This document shows positions 1 to 8,286 of a stretch of 64,000 nt of DNA, piece by piece. The stretch comes from Moraxella cuniculi DSM 21768. Lineage in GTDB: Bacteria; Pseudomonadota; Gammaproteobacteria; Pseudomonadales; Moraxellaceae. The stretch's first letter is position 1; each line of letters begins with the position of its first letter. A model generated the notes under the pieces. That model saw nothing but the letters and a program-made list of their open reading frames with translations, was not told the origin of the DNA and made no database searches. The stretch spans positions 62,001-126,000 of the forward strand of contig NZ_FTNU01000003.1 in NCBI RefSeq assembly GCF_900156515.1, written 5' to 3'. Both the position numbers and the translations under genes were made by a program.

Positions 1-2350
1 CTTCATTGACAATAACGCGTTGGTTGATACAGGTATTTTGGTTTGAGCGAGTGTATTTAATCAGGTTATAAATATCAATACCTGCCTCACCTGCGGTCAT
101 TTCGTCTTCATTGACACGCACAATGATACGGCTGGCATCAACCTCCTCAATAACTCCGCCACGCTTGGCAACCACGCATACGCCGCTGTCTCGTGCAACA
201 TGGCGTTCCATGCCCGTACCGACAAGCGGTTTGTCGCTACGCAAAGTTGGTACTGCTTGGCGTTGCATGTTCGAGCCCATCAAGGCACGGTTAGCATCAT
301 CATGCTCCAAAAATGGAATAAGGCTTGCAGCAACAGACACAACCTGACGAGGCGAAACATCCATATGGGTAACTTTATCAGCACTCATGCGGACAAATTC
401 ACCATCATAACGCACACTGACCATCTCTTCGGTCAGCTCACCATTTTCGTTCATTGGCGAGTCAGCCTGTGCAATCACCATGCCAACTTCTTCAATGGCA
501 GAGACATACTCAATCTCATCGGTAACACGACCATCAACCACACGGCGATATGGCGTTTCCAAAAAGCCAAAATTATTCGTCTTGGCAAATACCGCCAACG
601 AGTTAATCAAACCAATGTTTGGACCTTCGGGCGTTTCGATTGGACATACACGACCATAATGCGTGGTATGCACATCTCGCACCTCAAAGCCTGCACGCTC
701 ACGAGTCAGGCCGCCTGGGCCAAGTGCCGAAACACGGCGTTTGTGGGTGATTTCAGACAGCGGGTTGTTTTGATCCATAAATTGCGACAACTGGCTTGAA
801 CCAAAAAACTCCTTAATCGATGCGGCAACAGGTTTTGAGTTAATCAAATCTTGTGGCGACAAATTGTCCGAATCCGCTGTGGTCAAACGCTCTTTTACCG
901 CACGCTCCACACGAGCCAAACCGATACGGAATTGGTTTTCGGTCATTTCACCAACCGAGCGAATACGGCGGTTGCCCAAGTGGTCAATGTCATCAACCTC
1001 GCCACGACCATTGCGAATCTCAATCAGTTCTTTTAGCACATCAACGATATCTTGATTTGACAGCACGCCTTGATCACGCTGCACATCAATATCATCGGTT
1101 TCGACAAATTCGCGACCCAAGCGGCGATTAAACTTCATACGACCAACATTGGATAGGTCATAACGCTCTTGGCTAAAGAACATTGATTCAAATAATTTTT
1201 CGGCAGTTTCTAGCGTTGGTGGCTCACCGGGACGCATGACTTTATAAATCTCAATCAATGCCTCTTCACGCGTCAATACTGTATCGGCACGCAAAGTATC
1301 AGCGATGAATGAGCCATGATCAATGTCATTGGTGAACAAAATCTTAAATGATTTTACATTTTTTTCAGCCAGTTTTACCAATACTTCATGATCGATCAAG
1401 GTGTTGGCACGCACGATAACTTCGTCCGCCACGATAACATCTTCGCCAATGATGCGTTCATAAAGGTACTCATCAGGCACTGCCAATTTGGTCAAGCCAG
1501 CATCAATGATTTGCTTGATTCGGCGAGCATTGATACGCTGACCTTGCTCAACGATAACCTTACCTTCTGCATCAACAATATCAAACTGTGCCATTTCGCC
1601 CTTTAAGCGATCAGCAATCAGCTCAATCTCAAAAGACTCTTCGCCCTTGAATACTTCCACTTTGTCAAAAAAGGTATCCAAAATTTGTGCGGTATCCATG
1701 CCGATGGCACGCAAAATAATGGTGGCAAGCAACTTGCGGCGACGGTCAATACGAGCATAGACCAAGTCTTTGACATCAAACTCAAAATCAAGCCATGAAC
1801 CACGATAAGGAATGATACGAGCATTATAAAGCACCTTACCGCTTGAGTGCGATTTTCCCTTGTCATGATCAAAAAATACGCCAGGTGAACGGTGCAATTG
1901 TGAAACAATCACACGCTCTGTGCCATTGATGATAAAAGTACCATTATCCGTCATAAGCGGAATTTCGCCCATGTAGACGCTTTGTTCACGGACATCTTTA
2001 ATGGCAGTTTTGTTGTCTTTGTCTTTGATAACCAAGCGAATTTTTACACGCAATGGTGCAGCAAAAGTCGAGCCACGCATGATGCATTCACGCTCATCAA
2101 ACTCAGGCTCACCCAGATAATATTCCACAAACTGCAACTGAGCATTGCCAGAGTGGCTCTCTATTGGGAAAATTGACGAAAATGCTGCCTGCAAACCCAC
2201 ATTGGCACGGGCTTTGGGTTTTTTGTGCTCTTGTAGAAATTGCTCATAAGAATCCACTTGAATGGCGAGCAGATACGGCACATCCATGACATCTGGAAGC
2301 TTTGAAAAACTTTTGCGAATACGTTTCTTTTCGGTATAAGAATATGCCAT
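1..2350 (-). CDS. rpoB: RNA polymerase beta subunit, 5' part (runs off window)
   Basis: Catalytic beta subunit of RNA polymerase. The frame stays open from the ATG at 2350 to the window edge, about 783 codons, so only the N-terminal part of a roughly 1,350-residue family is present. The start [15 protein letters not shown] matches the family. The rifampicin pocket is visible near 720-800 on the minus strand: the stretch [13 protein letters not shown], then [10 protein letters not shown]. The residues usually mutated in resistant strains (E. coli D516, H526, S531) are all wild type. The gene lies last of the visible nusG-rplKAJL-rpoB cluster, separated from rplL by 625 bases that carry a hairpin and a promoter candidate. 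Identification is certain; the 3' end is not in the window. Confidence 0.98.
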   Translation of the reverse strand, partial: MAYSYTEKKRIRKSFSKLPDVMDVPYLLAIQVDSYEQFLQEHKKPKARANVGLQAAFSSIFPIESHSGNAQLQFVEYYLGEPEFDERECIMRGSTFAAPLRVKIRLVIKDKDNKTAIKDVREQSVYMGEIPLMTDNGTFIINGTERVIVSQLHRSPGVFFDHDKGKSHSSGKVLYNARIIPYRGSWLDFEFDVKDLVYARIDRRRKLLATIILRAIGMDTAQILDTFFDKVEVFKGEESFEIELIADRLKGEMAQFDIVDAEGKVIVEQGQRINARRIKQIIDAGLTKLAVPDEYLYERIIGEDVIVADEVIVRANTLIDHEVLVKLAEKNVKSFKILFTNDIDHGSFIADTLRADTVLTREEALIEIYKVMRPGEPPTLETAEKLFESMFFSQERYDLSNVGRMKFNRRLGREFVETDDIDVQRDQGVLSNQDIVDVLKELIEIRNGRGEVDDIDHLGNRRIRSVGEMTENQFRIGLARVERAVKERLTTADSDNLSPQDLINSKPVAASIKEFFGSSQLSQFMDQNNPLSEITHKRRVSALGPGGLTRERAGFEVRDVHTTHYGRVCPIETPEGPNIGLINSLAVFAKTNNFGFLETPYRRVVDGRVTDEIEYVSAIEEVGMVIAQADSPMNENGELTEEMVSVRYDGEFVRMSADKVTHMDVSPRQVVSVAASLIPFLEHDDANRALMGSNMQRQAVPTLRSDKPLVGTGMERHVARDSGVCVVAKRGGVIEEVDASRIIVRVNEDEMTAGEAGIDIYNLIKYTRSNQNTCINQRVIVNE

Positions 2351-2651
2351 TAAGATTCCTTAGATTAACTAAATTTATGTTGCCAACAGGCAAACACTGC
2401 CAAACATTCCCAAATCATTGGGCGATTTCAAACTTTTGCAAATCGTTGCAATTTGCTCATGATGCACCGATTTTGAACTTTTATGGGCAAACGCAAGAAC
2501 AGCAGACACAACAAAACACCAAATACCTTCTGGTACCTAGTTTAGTCATGATATGCCAAAAACTGTCTGAACTTGCATCGGTGCGTTTGTCCTTTTTGGG
2601 CGTGCCAACCATTTTGTTGTCAAAATGCTTACACAAAAGGTCAAATAACAA
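2351..2651 (-). other. Long untranslated leader of rpoB
   Basis: About 300 bases between the promoter candidate and the rpoB start codon. I see no ORF with a ribosome binding site and no obvious protein-binding motif. The minus-strand sequence AAGGAATCTTA just before the ATG gives the likely Shine-Dalgarno. Whether this leader is structured cannot be judged by eye. Confidence 0.5.
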
Positions 2652-2680
2652 ATTATAATAAAAAAAGGCATATAAAGCAA
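2652..2680 (-). promoter_or_regulatory. Candidate promoter for rpoB
   Basis: On the minus strand TTGCTT (2680-2675), a 17-base spacer, then a perfect TATAAT (2657-2652). It would let rpoB be transcribed independently of rplJL. It lies downstream of the rplL-rpoB hairpin in the direction of transcription. Confidence 0.55.
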
Positions 2681-2937
2681 GTCAGCTGATGAAATTTTTC
2701 TTGTGATATTGCGTGTGGTCAATCCACAAGCCAGAGTTTATTAACAAAACTATATTTTACCTTGAGTATCCACAACTAAATACACTGTAAAATAGCCAGA
2801 GTATCCAAATCCAATCAACTTAATTCAAAAATCAACAGCTTTAATACACGGTGCTGTTTTACTTTATTAATCTGATTATCAACAAAGAAATTTGCCAAAT
2901 CAAATCAGCTGTCCCAAACCATCAATATTTTACAATA

Positions 2938-2969
2938 AAAAACGACAATGCAATCACATTGTCGTTTTT
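2938..2969. terminator. Perfect hairpin between rplL and rpoB (attenuator)
   Basis: A 13-bp perfect stem, AAAAACGACAATG with CATTGTCGTTTTT, around a 6-base loop. It is flanked by A and T runs, so it can act as a Rho-independent terminator on either strand. It lies about 50 bases after the rplL stop. In E. coli a partial terminator in the same place lowers rpoBC expression relative to rplJL; the same role here is inferred from position. Confidence 0.85.
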
Positions 2970-3018
2970 GTGCGATAATTTTTTGATTGATGACAAATCT
3001 GCCACCTTCTCAAAACAA

Positions 3019-3393
3019 TTATTTAAGCTCGACGCTTGCACCAGCTTCTTCAAGCTTCTTCTTAAGCTCTTCAGCTTCTGCTTTAGAAGCACCTTCTTTA
3101 ACAGTTTGTGGTGCACCTTCAACCAAATCTTTGGCTTCTTTTAGACCCAAACCAGTTACTTCACGAACAACTTTAATCACAGCTACTTTCTTATCGCCGC
3201 CGTTGGTTAGAACAACATTGAAGTCGTCTTTTTCTTCAGCTGCTGCACCAGCGTCGCCACCAGCTGCTGGAGCTGCTGCCAAAGCTGCTGCTGATACGCC
3301 GAATTTTTCTTCCATCGCAGAGATAAGCTCAACGATTTCCATAACTGATTTTGCCGCGATTGCGTCTAGGATTTGTTCATTAGTTAGTGACAT
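3019..3393 (-). CDS. rplL: 50S ribosomal protein L7/L12
   Basis: Stalk protein of the large subunit that recruits translation GTPases. It has 124 residues, the usual family length. The N-terminal dimerisation helix ([20 protein letters not shown]) is followed by an Ala/Gly-rich hinge around residues 35-55 and the C-terminal domain with EKDDFNVVL and the helix [13 protein letters not shown] that contacts elongation factors. It lies 54 bases after rplJ. In E. coli L10 and L12 are made together and their complex represses the shared leader; a matching leader lies upstream of rplJ here. Confidence 0.98.
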   Translation of the reverse strand: MSLTNEQILDAIAAKSVMEIVELISAMEEKFGVSAAALAAAPAAGGDAGAAAEEKDDFNVVLTNGGDKKVAVIKVVREVTGLGLKEAKDLVEGAPQTVKEGASKAEAEELKKKLEEAGASVELK

Positions 3394-3447
3394 AGCAATT
3401 ATTCCTAAATAAAGGTATAAAAATAAAAAGTAAAATTAAACGGTAAA

Positions 3448-3951
3448 TTAAGCCGCTTCTGCTTCCATCTTGTCGCGAAGTGCTGCCAATGTGCGAGCCA
3501 ATTTGCCTGCTGCAGCTTCTTTCATCGTACCCATCAAGCGAGCAATAGCTTCGTCGTAGGTCGGTAGTGTTGCTAAGCGATCGATAGATTTTGCGTCAAT
3601 AAATTCACCTTCAAAAGCTGCGCCTTTGATTTCGAACTTGTCATTGGTCTTGGCAAATTCTTTGAACAAGCGTGCTGCTGCACCTGGGTGTTCGTTCGAA
3701 AATGCAATCAAAGTAGGACCAACGAATACATCGTTCATGCACTCAAAAGCAGTGTCTGACAAGGCACGACGCAACAAAGTGTTACGCACGATACGCATAT
3801 CAACACCTGCTTCACGAGCAGCTTTACGAAGTTCGGTCATCTGTGCTACTGCAACGCCGCGCGAGTCGGCAACTACAGCAGAGAGCGCACCTTTGGCAGC
3901 TTCATTTACTTCAGCAACAATTGCTTGTTTGTCTTGAAGATTTAGTGCCAT
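3448..3951 (-). CDS. rplJ: 50S ribosomal protein L10
   Basis: Base of the ribosomal stalk; binds 23S rRNA and the L7/L12 dimers. It has 167 residues, starting [20 protein letters not shown], with the conserved region [10 protein letters not shown] around residues 55-65 and a C-terminal helix that carries L12. A strong Shine-Dalgarno GGAGACAACCC precedes the ATG. It sits between rplA (256-base gap holding a structured leader) and rplL. Translation is probably repressed by the L10-L12 complex binding the leader, as known for the family. Confidence 0.98.
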   Translation of the reverse strand: MALNLQDKQAIVAEVNEAAKGALSAVVADSRGVAVAQMTELRKAAREAGVDMRIVRNTLLRRALSDTAFECMNDVFVGPTLIAFSNEHPGAAARLFKEFAKTNDKFEIKGAAFEGEFIDAKSIDRLATLPTYDEAIARLMGTMKEAAAGKLARTLAALRDKMEAEAA

Positions 3952-4019
3952 GGGTTGTCTCCAGTTTTATTGCTCAATCTAAGCAATAAGCCAATTTCAC
4001 AAGCATCACTGCTTGCACC

Positions 4020-4120
4020 AATACGGCTGACAATAGTCTCACCGTCTGCGTAGGTGTTGGACATTAAACTGCAATGCAGTGCCTACGGTCTTAGACAGCA
4101 CAACCCGTTGTGCTGAACTA
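4020..4120 (-). promoter_or_regulatory. L10-type leader (autoregulatory mRNA structure)
   Basis: On the minus strand, a hairpin CAGCACAA/TTGTGCTG (4115-4096) is followed by a longer element in which CCGTAGG pairs with CCTACG and encloses the small hairpin ACTGCATTGCAGT. This arrangement, some 70-150 bases before rplJ, fits the ribosomal protein L10 leader of proteobacteria. A covariance search with the Rfam L10 leader model would settle it. Confidence 0.7.
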
Positions 4121-4139
4121 ATAATAAAATCTATTATAA

Positions 4140-4164
4140 GTGGCATAATACTAACTTATGCCAC
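4140..4164 (-). terminator. Hairpin between rplA and rplJ (possible partial terminator)
   Basis: A perfect 9-bp stem GTGGCATAA/TTATGCCAC with a 7-base loop. On the minus strand it is followed by the T-rich TTATAATAGATTTTATT. It may lower read-through from rplKA into rplJ or stabilise the upstream mRNA. The same T-rich stretch contains TATAAT, so a promoter overlapping it is an alternative. Confidence 0.4.
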
Positions 4165-4207
4165 CATTGTTATATCAAATCAATTTCAAATTATATTACA
4201 AATCTGA

Positions 4208-4909
4208 TCACTTGTTTACACGATGCGGCACTGGATCGATAGCAATACCCGGACCCATTGTGCTAGAAAGTGTGATTTTTTTGATATAAATACCTTTTGA
4301 GGTTGCAGGCTTAGCACGCTTTAGATCGTTAAGCAGTGCTGTTGCGTTTTGCTCAATTTGCTCACCAGTAAAGCCAACTTGACCGATTGAAGCATGGATA
4401 ATACCAGCTTTATCAACACGATACTGTGCCTGACCTGCTTTGGTGTTTTTTACCGCAGTTGCAACATCAGCAGTTACTGTGCCAACTTTTGGGTTTGGCA
4501 TCAAGCCACGAGGACCTAGAATTGTACCCAATTGACCAACAATACGCATCGCATCTGGTGAGGCGATAACAACATCAAAGTCCATATTGCCAGCTTTGAT
4601 GCTTTCTGCCAAATCTTCAAAACCAACAACATCTGCACCTGCTTCTTTTGCAGCTTCAGCAGCAGCACCTTGTGCAAATACAGCAACGCGTTTGGTTTTA
4701 CCAGTTCCTGCAGGTAGGTTGGTTGCACCACGAACCACTTGGTCTGATTTACGAGGATCAACACCTAGGTTGATGGCAATATCAATCGATTCTTTGAATT
4801 TAGCCGCTGGCAAATCATTCAAAATTGCAACCGCTTCTTCGATGGTGTATAGCTTGTTGCTATCTACACGCTCTTTGATTAGTTGCTGACGCTTAGTTAG
4901 CTTAGCCAT
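4208..4909 (-). CDS. rplA: 50S ribosomal protein L1
   Basis: Large-subunit protein of the L1 stalk. It has 233 residues, starting [19 protein letters not shown], with the family signatures [19 protein letters not shown] (residues 68-86) and [14 protein letters not shown]. Its ATG overlaps the rplK stop by one base (TAATG), so the two genes are translationally coupled. In E. coli L1 represses the rplKA mRNA by binding near the rplK start; no assured L1 site was identified here. Confidence 0.98.
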   Translation of the reverse strand: MAKLTKRQQLIKERVDSNKLYTIEEAVAILNDLPAAKFKESIDIAINLGVDPRKSDQVVRGATNLPAGTGKTKRVAVFAQGAAAEAAKEAGADVVGFEDLAESIKAGNMDFDVVIASPDAMRIVGQLGTILGPRGLMPNPKVGTVTADVATAVKNTKAGQAQYRVDKAGIIHASIGQVGFTGEQIEQNATALLNDLKRAKPATSKGIYIKKITLSSTMGPGIAIDPVPHRVNK

Positions 4910-5340
4910 TATACACCCTCCACAGTGATGCCCATTGAGCGCGCTGTACCAGCAATGGTACGAACAGCTGCATCAAGGTCAGCAGCAGTTAGGTCTGCTT
5001 GCTTGGTTTTAACAATCTCTTCAAGTTGTGCACGATTAACCGTACCAACTTTAGCACTGTGTGGCGTGCTTGAACCTTTAGCAATACCCGCCGCCTTACG
5101 CAATAGTACAGCTGCAGGTGGTGATTTCATCACAAAAGTGAATGATTTGTCATTAAATACTGTGATAACAACAGGAATTGGCAAACCCGGCTCAATGTTT
5201 GCTGATGCAGCATTGAACTCTTTACAGAAAGCCATGATATTCACACCTTTTTGACCCAAAGCTGGACCAATTGGTGGTGATGGATTTGCTTTGCCAGCAG
5301 GCACTTGTAGCTTGATGTAGCCATCAATCTTCTTTGCCAT
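4909..5340 (-). CDS. rplK: 50S ribosomal protein L11
   Basis: Large-subunit protein of the GTPase-associated centre. It has 143 residues; the N-terminal domain carries the proline-rich loop [20 protein letters not shown] (residues 17-36) that binds thiopeptides and release factors, and the C-terminal domain binds 23S rRNA. A Shine-Dalgarno GGAGAGAG lies four bases before the ATG. It is first in the rplK-rplA pair and overlaps rplA by one base. A promoter candidate lies about 85 bases upstream, in the end of nusG. Confidence 0.98.
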   Translation of the reverse strand: MAKKIDGYIKLQVPAGKANPSPPIGPALGQKGVNIMAFCKEFNAASANIEPGLPIPVVITVFNDKSFTFVMKSPPAAVLLRKAAGIAKGSSTPHSAKVGTVNRAQLEEIVKTKQADLTAADLDAAVRTIAGTARSMGITVEGV

Positions 5341-5425
5341 AATACTCTCTCCGATATGGGTAAACGCTTATTCAGCTCCCCAGTGAAAATTCAGTCTCGG
5401 ACGAATCCTAAGACCCAAACCATAT

Positions 5426-5454
5426 ATTATACAGCAGTTAGTTAATTTTTTCAA
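5426..5454 (-). promoter_or_regulatory. Promoter for rplKA(JL)
   Basis: On the minus strand TTGAAA (5454-5449), exactly 17 bases, then TATAAT (5431-5426). It overlaps the last codons of nusG. E. coli has its L11 promoter in the same place. Confidence 0.7.
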
Positions 5455-5968
5455 CTTTTGTGAATTCAAGCTCCACTTCAGTTGGGCGATTAAACACACT
5501 TACTGTCAAATGCAGTTTTGATTTATCATAATCGACTTTTTTGACCAAGCCTTTAAAGTCAGTAAATGGTCCATCAATGACCAACACTTCCTCGCCCGGC
5601 TCAAACATTGTTTTTGGACGCGGTGCATCACCTGTCTTGTTGATGCGATTTAAAATACGATCCGCCTCAACTTTGGTGATTGGTGCTGGATTTTCGGGCG
5701 TGCCACCAACGAAACCTGTAATATTTGGACATGATTTTACAATATGCCAAGTATCTTCGTTCATTTCCATATTAATCAGCACATAGCCAGGGAACAGCTT
5801 TTGTTGCACGGTGCGTTTTTTGCCCTCACGCATCTCAATCACTTCTTCGGTTGGTACCAGCACCTCACCGAATTTATCCGCAAATTCGCTGCGTTTGATT
5901 CGCTCAATAAGCGAACGCTGAACTTGATTTTCGTAGCCAGAAAATGCTTGAATAATATACCAACGCAT
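5438..5968 (-). CDS. nusG: Transcription termination/antitermination factor NusG
   Basis: Binds RNA polymerase, suppresses pausing, and links it to Rho or to ribosomal S10. It has 176 residues from the chosen ATG at 5968 (MRWYIIQAFSGYENQVQ); an in-frame ATG 18 bases upstream is less likely because AAGGA sits eight bases before the chosen start. The NGN domain fills the first 115 residues, with the KRTVQQKLFPGYVLI signature. The KOW domain follows at about 125-176 (GEEVLVIDGPFTDFKGLV). It lies 29 bases after secE, the usual secE-nusG pair. Confidence 0.97.
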   Translation of the reverse strand: MRWYIIQAFSGYENQVQRSLIERIKRSEFADKFGEVLVPTEEVIEMREGKKRTVQQKLFPGYVLINMEMNEDTWHIVKSCPNITGFVGGTPENPAPITKVEADRILNRINKTGDAPRPKTMFEPGEEVLVIDGPFTDFKGLVKKVDYDKSKLHLTVSVFNRPTEVELEFTKVEKIN

Positions 5969-5997
5969 CAATCCAATCCTTAACAATAATTAATATT

Positions 5998-6468
5998 TTA
6001 AATAATAAAGCCAATAATATAGTTAAAAAATAAATCAAGCAACCAAATGATGACCCCGATGATAATCATCACAACGATGACCTGCCATGTATAACGCGTG
6101 GTCTCATCTTTGCTCGGCCAAGTAATGCGTCTTAATTCAATTCCTGCATCTTTTAGCAATGTTTTGAATGCACTACCCTGATTGGTGAACGCCAAGCAAA
6201 CAAAGCCAAATACAACCAGCGCCACCGTGATACCGATTTGTACCCAGATATCGTTTGCCGCCGCCCAATATCTTGGCAAATACTGCGATACCAATGTTGC
6301 CAAAATCATTGCAACAATAGCAAGCAGCCACAAGATCATGTCTTTGGCTGAATGTTTTTTGGCAACCTCTACCACGCTTTCTTTTGAGACGGTGATTGGT
6401 TGTTTTTGCTCATTAATATCAGAGCGTACGGATTTTTGGATGTCCAAATTGTCTTTATTATCACTCAT
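5998..6468 (-). CDS. secE: Preprotein translocase subunit SecE
   Basis: Inner-membrane subunit of the SecYEG channel. It has 156 residues from MSDNKDNLDIQKSVRSD. A longer in-frame reading would run into tRNA-Trp, so the ATG at 6468 is preferred. Three membrane segments are visible: about 58-80 (MILWLLAIVAMILATLV), 86-108 (VQIGITVALVVFGFVCLAF) and the conserved C-terminal one at 130-155 (VIVVMIIIGVIIWLLDLFF). The essential amphipathic region ELRRITWPSKDETTRYT precedes the last segment. The three-segment form matches gammaproteobacteria. Confidence 0.96.
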   Translation of the reverse strand: MSDNKDNLDIQKSVRSDINEQKQPITVSKESVVEVAKKHSAKDMILWLLAIVAMILATLVSQYLPRYWAAANDIWVQIGITVALVVFGFVCLAFTNQGSAFKTLLKDAGIELRRITWPSKDETTRYTWQVIVVMIIIGVIIWLLDLFFNYIIGFII

Positions 6469-6531
6469 GCAGGAACTTGCCTTGGAATGACCAATTTTTA
6501 TGAAATTAAAAGAATGGTGTGAGAAATAAGA

Positions 6532-6607
6532 TGGCAGGCGATGAGGGACTCGAACCCCCAACCCTCGGATTTGGAGTCCGATGCTCTACCAATTGAGCCA
6601 ATCGCCT
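6532..6607 (-). tRNA. tRNA-Trp (CCA)
   Basis: 76 bases including the encoded 3' CCA. The acceptor stem AGGCGAT pairs with ATCGCCT, the anticodon loop is CTCCAAA with anticodon CCA, and the T-loop is GTTCGAGTC. It lies between tuf copy 1 and secE, as in E. coli relatives. Confidence 0.97.
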
Positions 6608-6625
6608 AGGGTGTTAAGGCTTACT

Positions 6626-6653
6626 ATTATAGCAGAGATTTTATTTTTTGCAA
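6626..6653 (-). promoter_or_regulatory. Promoter for tRNA-Trp-secE-nusG
   Basis: On the minus strand TTGCAA (6653-6648), 16 bases, then TATAAT (6631-6626) with an extended TGC just before it. It lies between the tuf terminator and tRNA-Trp. Confidence 0.75.
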
Positions 6654-6674
6654 GCATTTTTATAAAAAATTTCC

Positions 6675-6702
6675 AAAAAAAACAAGCCCCAAAAGGAGCT
6701 TG
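6675..6702 (-). terminator. Terminator of tuf copy 1
   Basis: On the minus strand CAAGCTCC, loop TTTT, GGGGCTTG (one mismatch), followed by eight T. The whole hairpin is repeated after tuf copy 2 at 24928-24954. Confidence 0.88.
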
Positions 6703-6720
6703 CTTTATAAGGTGTTGTGA

Positions 6721-7911
6721 TTAGTCTTTAACAGTAGCAACAACACCAGCACCTACGGTACGGCCACCTTCACGGATAGCGAAGCGTAGACCTTTGTCCA
6801 TAGCGATTGGGTGGATTAGCTCAACGCTCATCTCAACATTATCGCCTGGCATAACCATTTCTGTGCCTTCTTGTAGAGTGATGGCACCAGTTACGTCAGT
6901 GGTACGGAAGTAGAATTGTGGGCGATAGCCATTTAGGAATGGCGTGTGGCGACCACCTTCTTCTTTTGATAGTACATACACTTCTGCATCAAACTTGGTG
7001 TGTGGTGTGATTGAACCTGGCTTAGCAAGTACTTGACCACGCTGAACTTCTTCACGCTTAGTACCACGAAGTAGGATACCACAGTTCTCACCTGCACGAC
7101 CTTCGTCTAGCAATTTGCGGAACATTTCAACACCAGTACAGGTAGTTTTTGCAGTTGGTTTGATACCGATGATTTCGATTTCGTCACCAACTTTGATGAT
7201 GCCTGATTCTACACGGCCAGTTACTACAGTACCACGACCTGAGATTGAGAATACATCTTCGATTGGCATTAGGAATGACTTATCGATATCACGCTCAGGC
7301 TCTGGGATATAGCTGTCTAGAGTGTCTAGCAGTTCCAAAACTGCAGGCTCACCGTATTTGCTGTCAGCACCGTTTAGGGCTTCTAGGGCAGAACCTTTGA
7401 TGATTGGGGTGTCATCACCTGGGAAGTCGTAGTCTGATAGTAGCTCACGCACTTCCATTTCAACCAACTCTAGTAGCTCTTCGTCATCTACCATGTCGCA
7501 CTTGTTCATGAATACCATGATGTATGGTACACCAACCTGACGAGATAGTAGGATGTGCTCACGAGTTTGTGGCATTGGGCCGTCAGTTGCTGATACAACC
7601 AAGATAGCACCGTCCATCTGAGCTGCACCAGTGATCATGTTTTTAACATAGTCAGCATGGCCTGGGCAGTCTACGTGTGCGTAGTGGCGGTTTGCAGTGT
7701 CGTACTCAATGTGAGAAGTGTTAATGGTAATACCACGCGCTTTTTCTTCAGGAGCTGAGTCAATAGCAGCGTAGTCTTTTGCTTCACCACCGTGATGCTT
7801 AGCAGCAACGGTTGCGATAGCAGCGGTTAGAGTGGTTTTACCATGGTCAACGTGACCGATGGTACCAACGTTTACGTGTGGTTTTACACGCTCAAACTTG
7901 GCCTTTGCCAT
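6721..7911 (-). CDS. tuf: Elongation factor Tu, copy 1
   Basis: GTPase that brings aminoacyl-tRNA to the ribosome. It has 396 residues. The G-domain motifs are [10 protein letters not shown] (P-loop), DCPGHADYV and NKCD; the effector region has EEKARGITI. Domains 2 and 3 follow at about 205-396. The Shine-Dalgarno GAGGAAACC lies just before the ATG. This is the copy next to tRNA-Trp and secE (tufB position). It differs from copy 2 (24973-26163) at one silent base, 6766 A versus 25018 G, in a late glycine codon. The identity extends into the terminator and about 22 bases upstream of the ATG. Confidence 0.98.
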   Translation of the reverse strand: MAKAKFERVKPHVNVGTIGHVDHGKTTLTAAIATVAAKHHGGEAKDYAAIDSAPEEKARGITINTSHIEYDTANRHYAHVDCPGHADYVKNMITGAAQMDGAILVVSATDGPMPQTREHILLSRQVGVPYIMVFMNKCDMVDDEELLELVEMEVRELLSDYDFPGDDTPIIKGSALEALNGADSKYGEPAVLELLDTLDSYIPEPERDIDKSFLMPIEDVFSISGRGTVVTGRVESGIIKVGDEIEIIGIKPTAKTTCTGVEMFRKLLDEGRAGENCGILLRGTKREEVQRGQVLAKPGSITPHTKFDAEVYVLSKEEGGRHTPFLNGYRPQFYFRTTDVTGAITLQEGTEMVMPGDNVEMSVELIHPIAMDKGLRFAIREGGRTVGAGVVATVKD

Positions 7912-7999
7912 GATGGTTTCCTCGTTTTGTTAATAAAACTTCTATGACAATGCTTTGGTCCAATCAGACAAAACGGTTGTCATATCAACAGTCATTATA
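7912..7999 (-). promoter_or_regulatory. Promoter and leader of tuf copy 1
   Basis: On the minus strand an extended -10, TGATATAAT (7994-8002), starts a leader of about 80 bases. In it TATGACAA pairs with TTGTCATA (7950-7943). The 3' arm is part of AGCATTGTCATAGA (7954-7941), a 14-base motif also found in the tuf copy 2 leader. Confidence 0.55.
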
Positions 8000-8077
8000 T
8001 CACACTAGATTGCCCTTGAAAACACCCAATCAAGATTTTATGACTTTTCTCTTTGCTCTGCCTGTATTAGTTTTTGA

Positions 8078-8260
8078 CTAATCAATGAGCCAATCACTCC
8101 TGCCCTGTCGCAGTTGCAGCTTGATTGATTTTCGCTGACGGCGATGAGTGGCTCGAGGTTTTTCACTGGCAAATTTGCCACCTTTTTTCATTAGGGGTGA
8201 TAAACTTGCCAAGTTTCTTCCCTTGCCTGATTTGGGCAAGATAATCGTTATTTTTTCCAT
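8078..8260 (-). CDS. Small, very basic protein downstream of rtcB
   Basis: A 60-residue ORF starting MEKITIILPKSGKGRNLASL. AAGGA lies five bases before the ATG, and the gene follows the rtcB stop by 26 bases, so it is probably the second gene of an rtcB transcript. It is strongly basic, with about 16 Lys/Arg against 4 Asp/Glu, and contains a KKGGKFASEKPRATHRRQRK segment that suggests RNA binding. No membrane segment or signal peptide is seen. I do not recognise the family. A ribosome- or RNA-associated role is a guess from charge and neighbour. Confidence 0.6.
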   Translation of the reverse strand: MEKITIILPKSGKGRNLASLSPLMKKGGKFASEKPRATHRRQRKSIKLQLRQGRSDWLID

Positions 8261-8286
8261 AATTGTCCTTAAAAATTGTTAGCAGA

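Noticed and set aside
200..799. Plus-strand 199-codon open frame
   Set aside because: It is antisense to rpoB, whose frame is conserved throughout; no ribosome binding site and no family resemblance.
690..800. Possible rifampicin-resistance change in rpoB
   Set aside because: All key positions (D516, H526, S531 in E. coli numbering) are wild type; Val for Ile at position 530 is a natural variant in my judgement.
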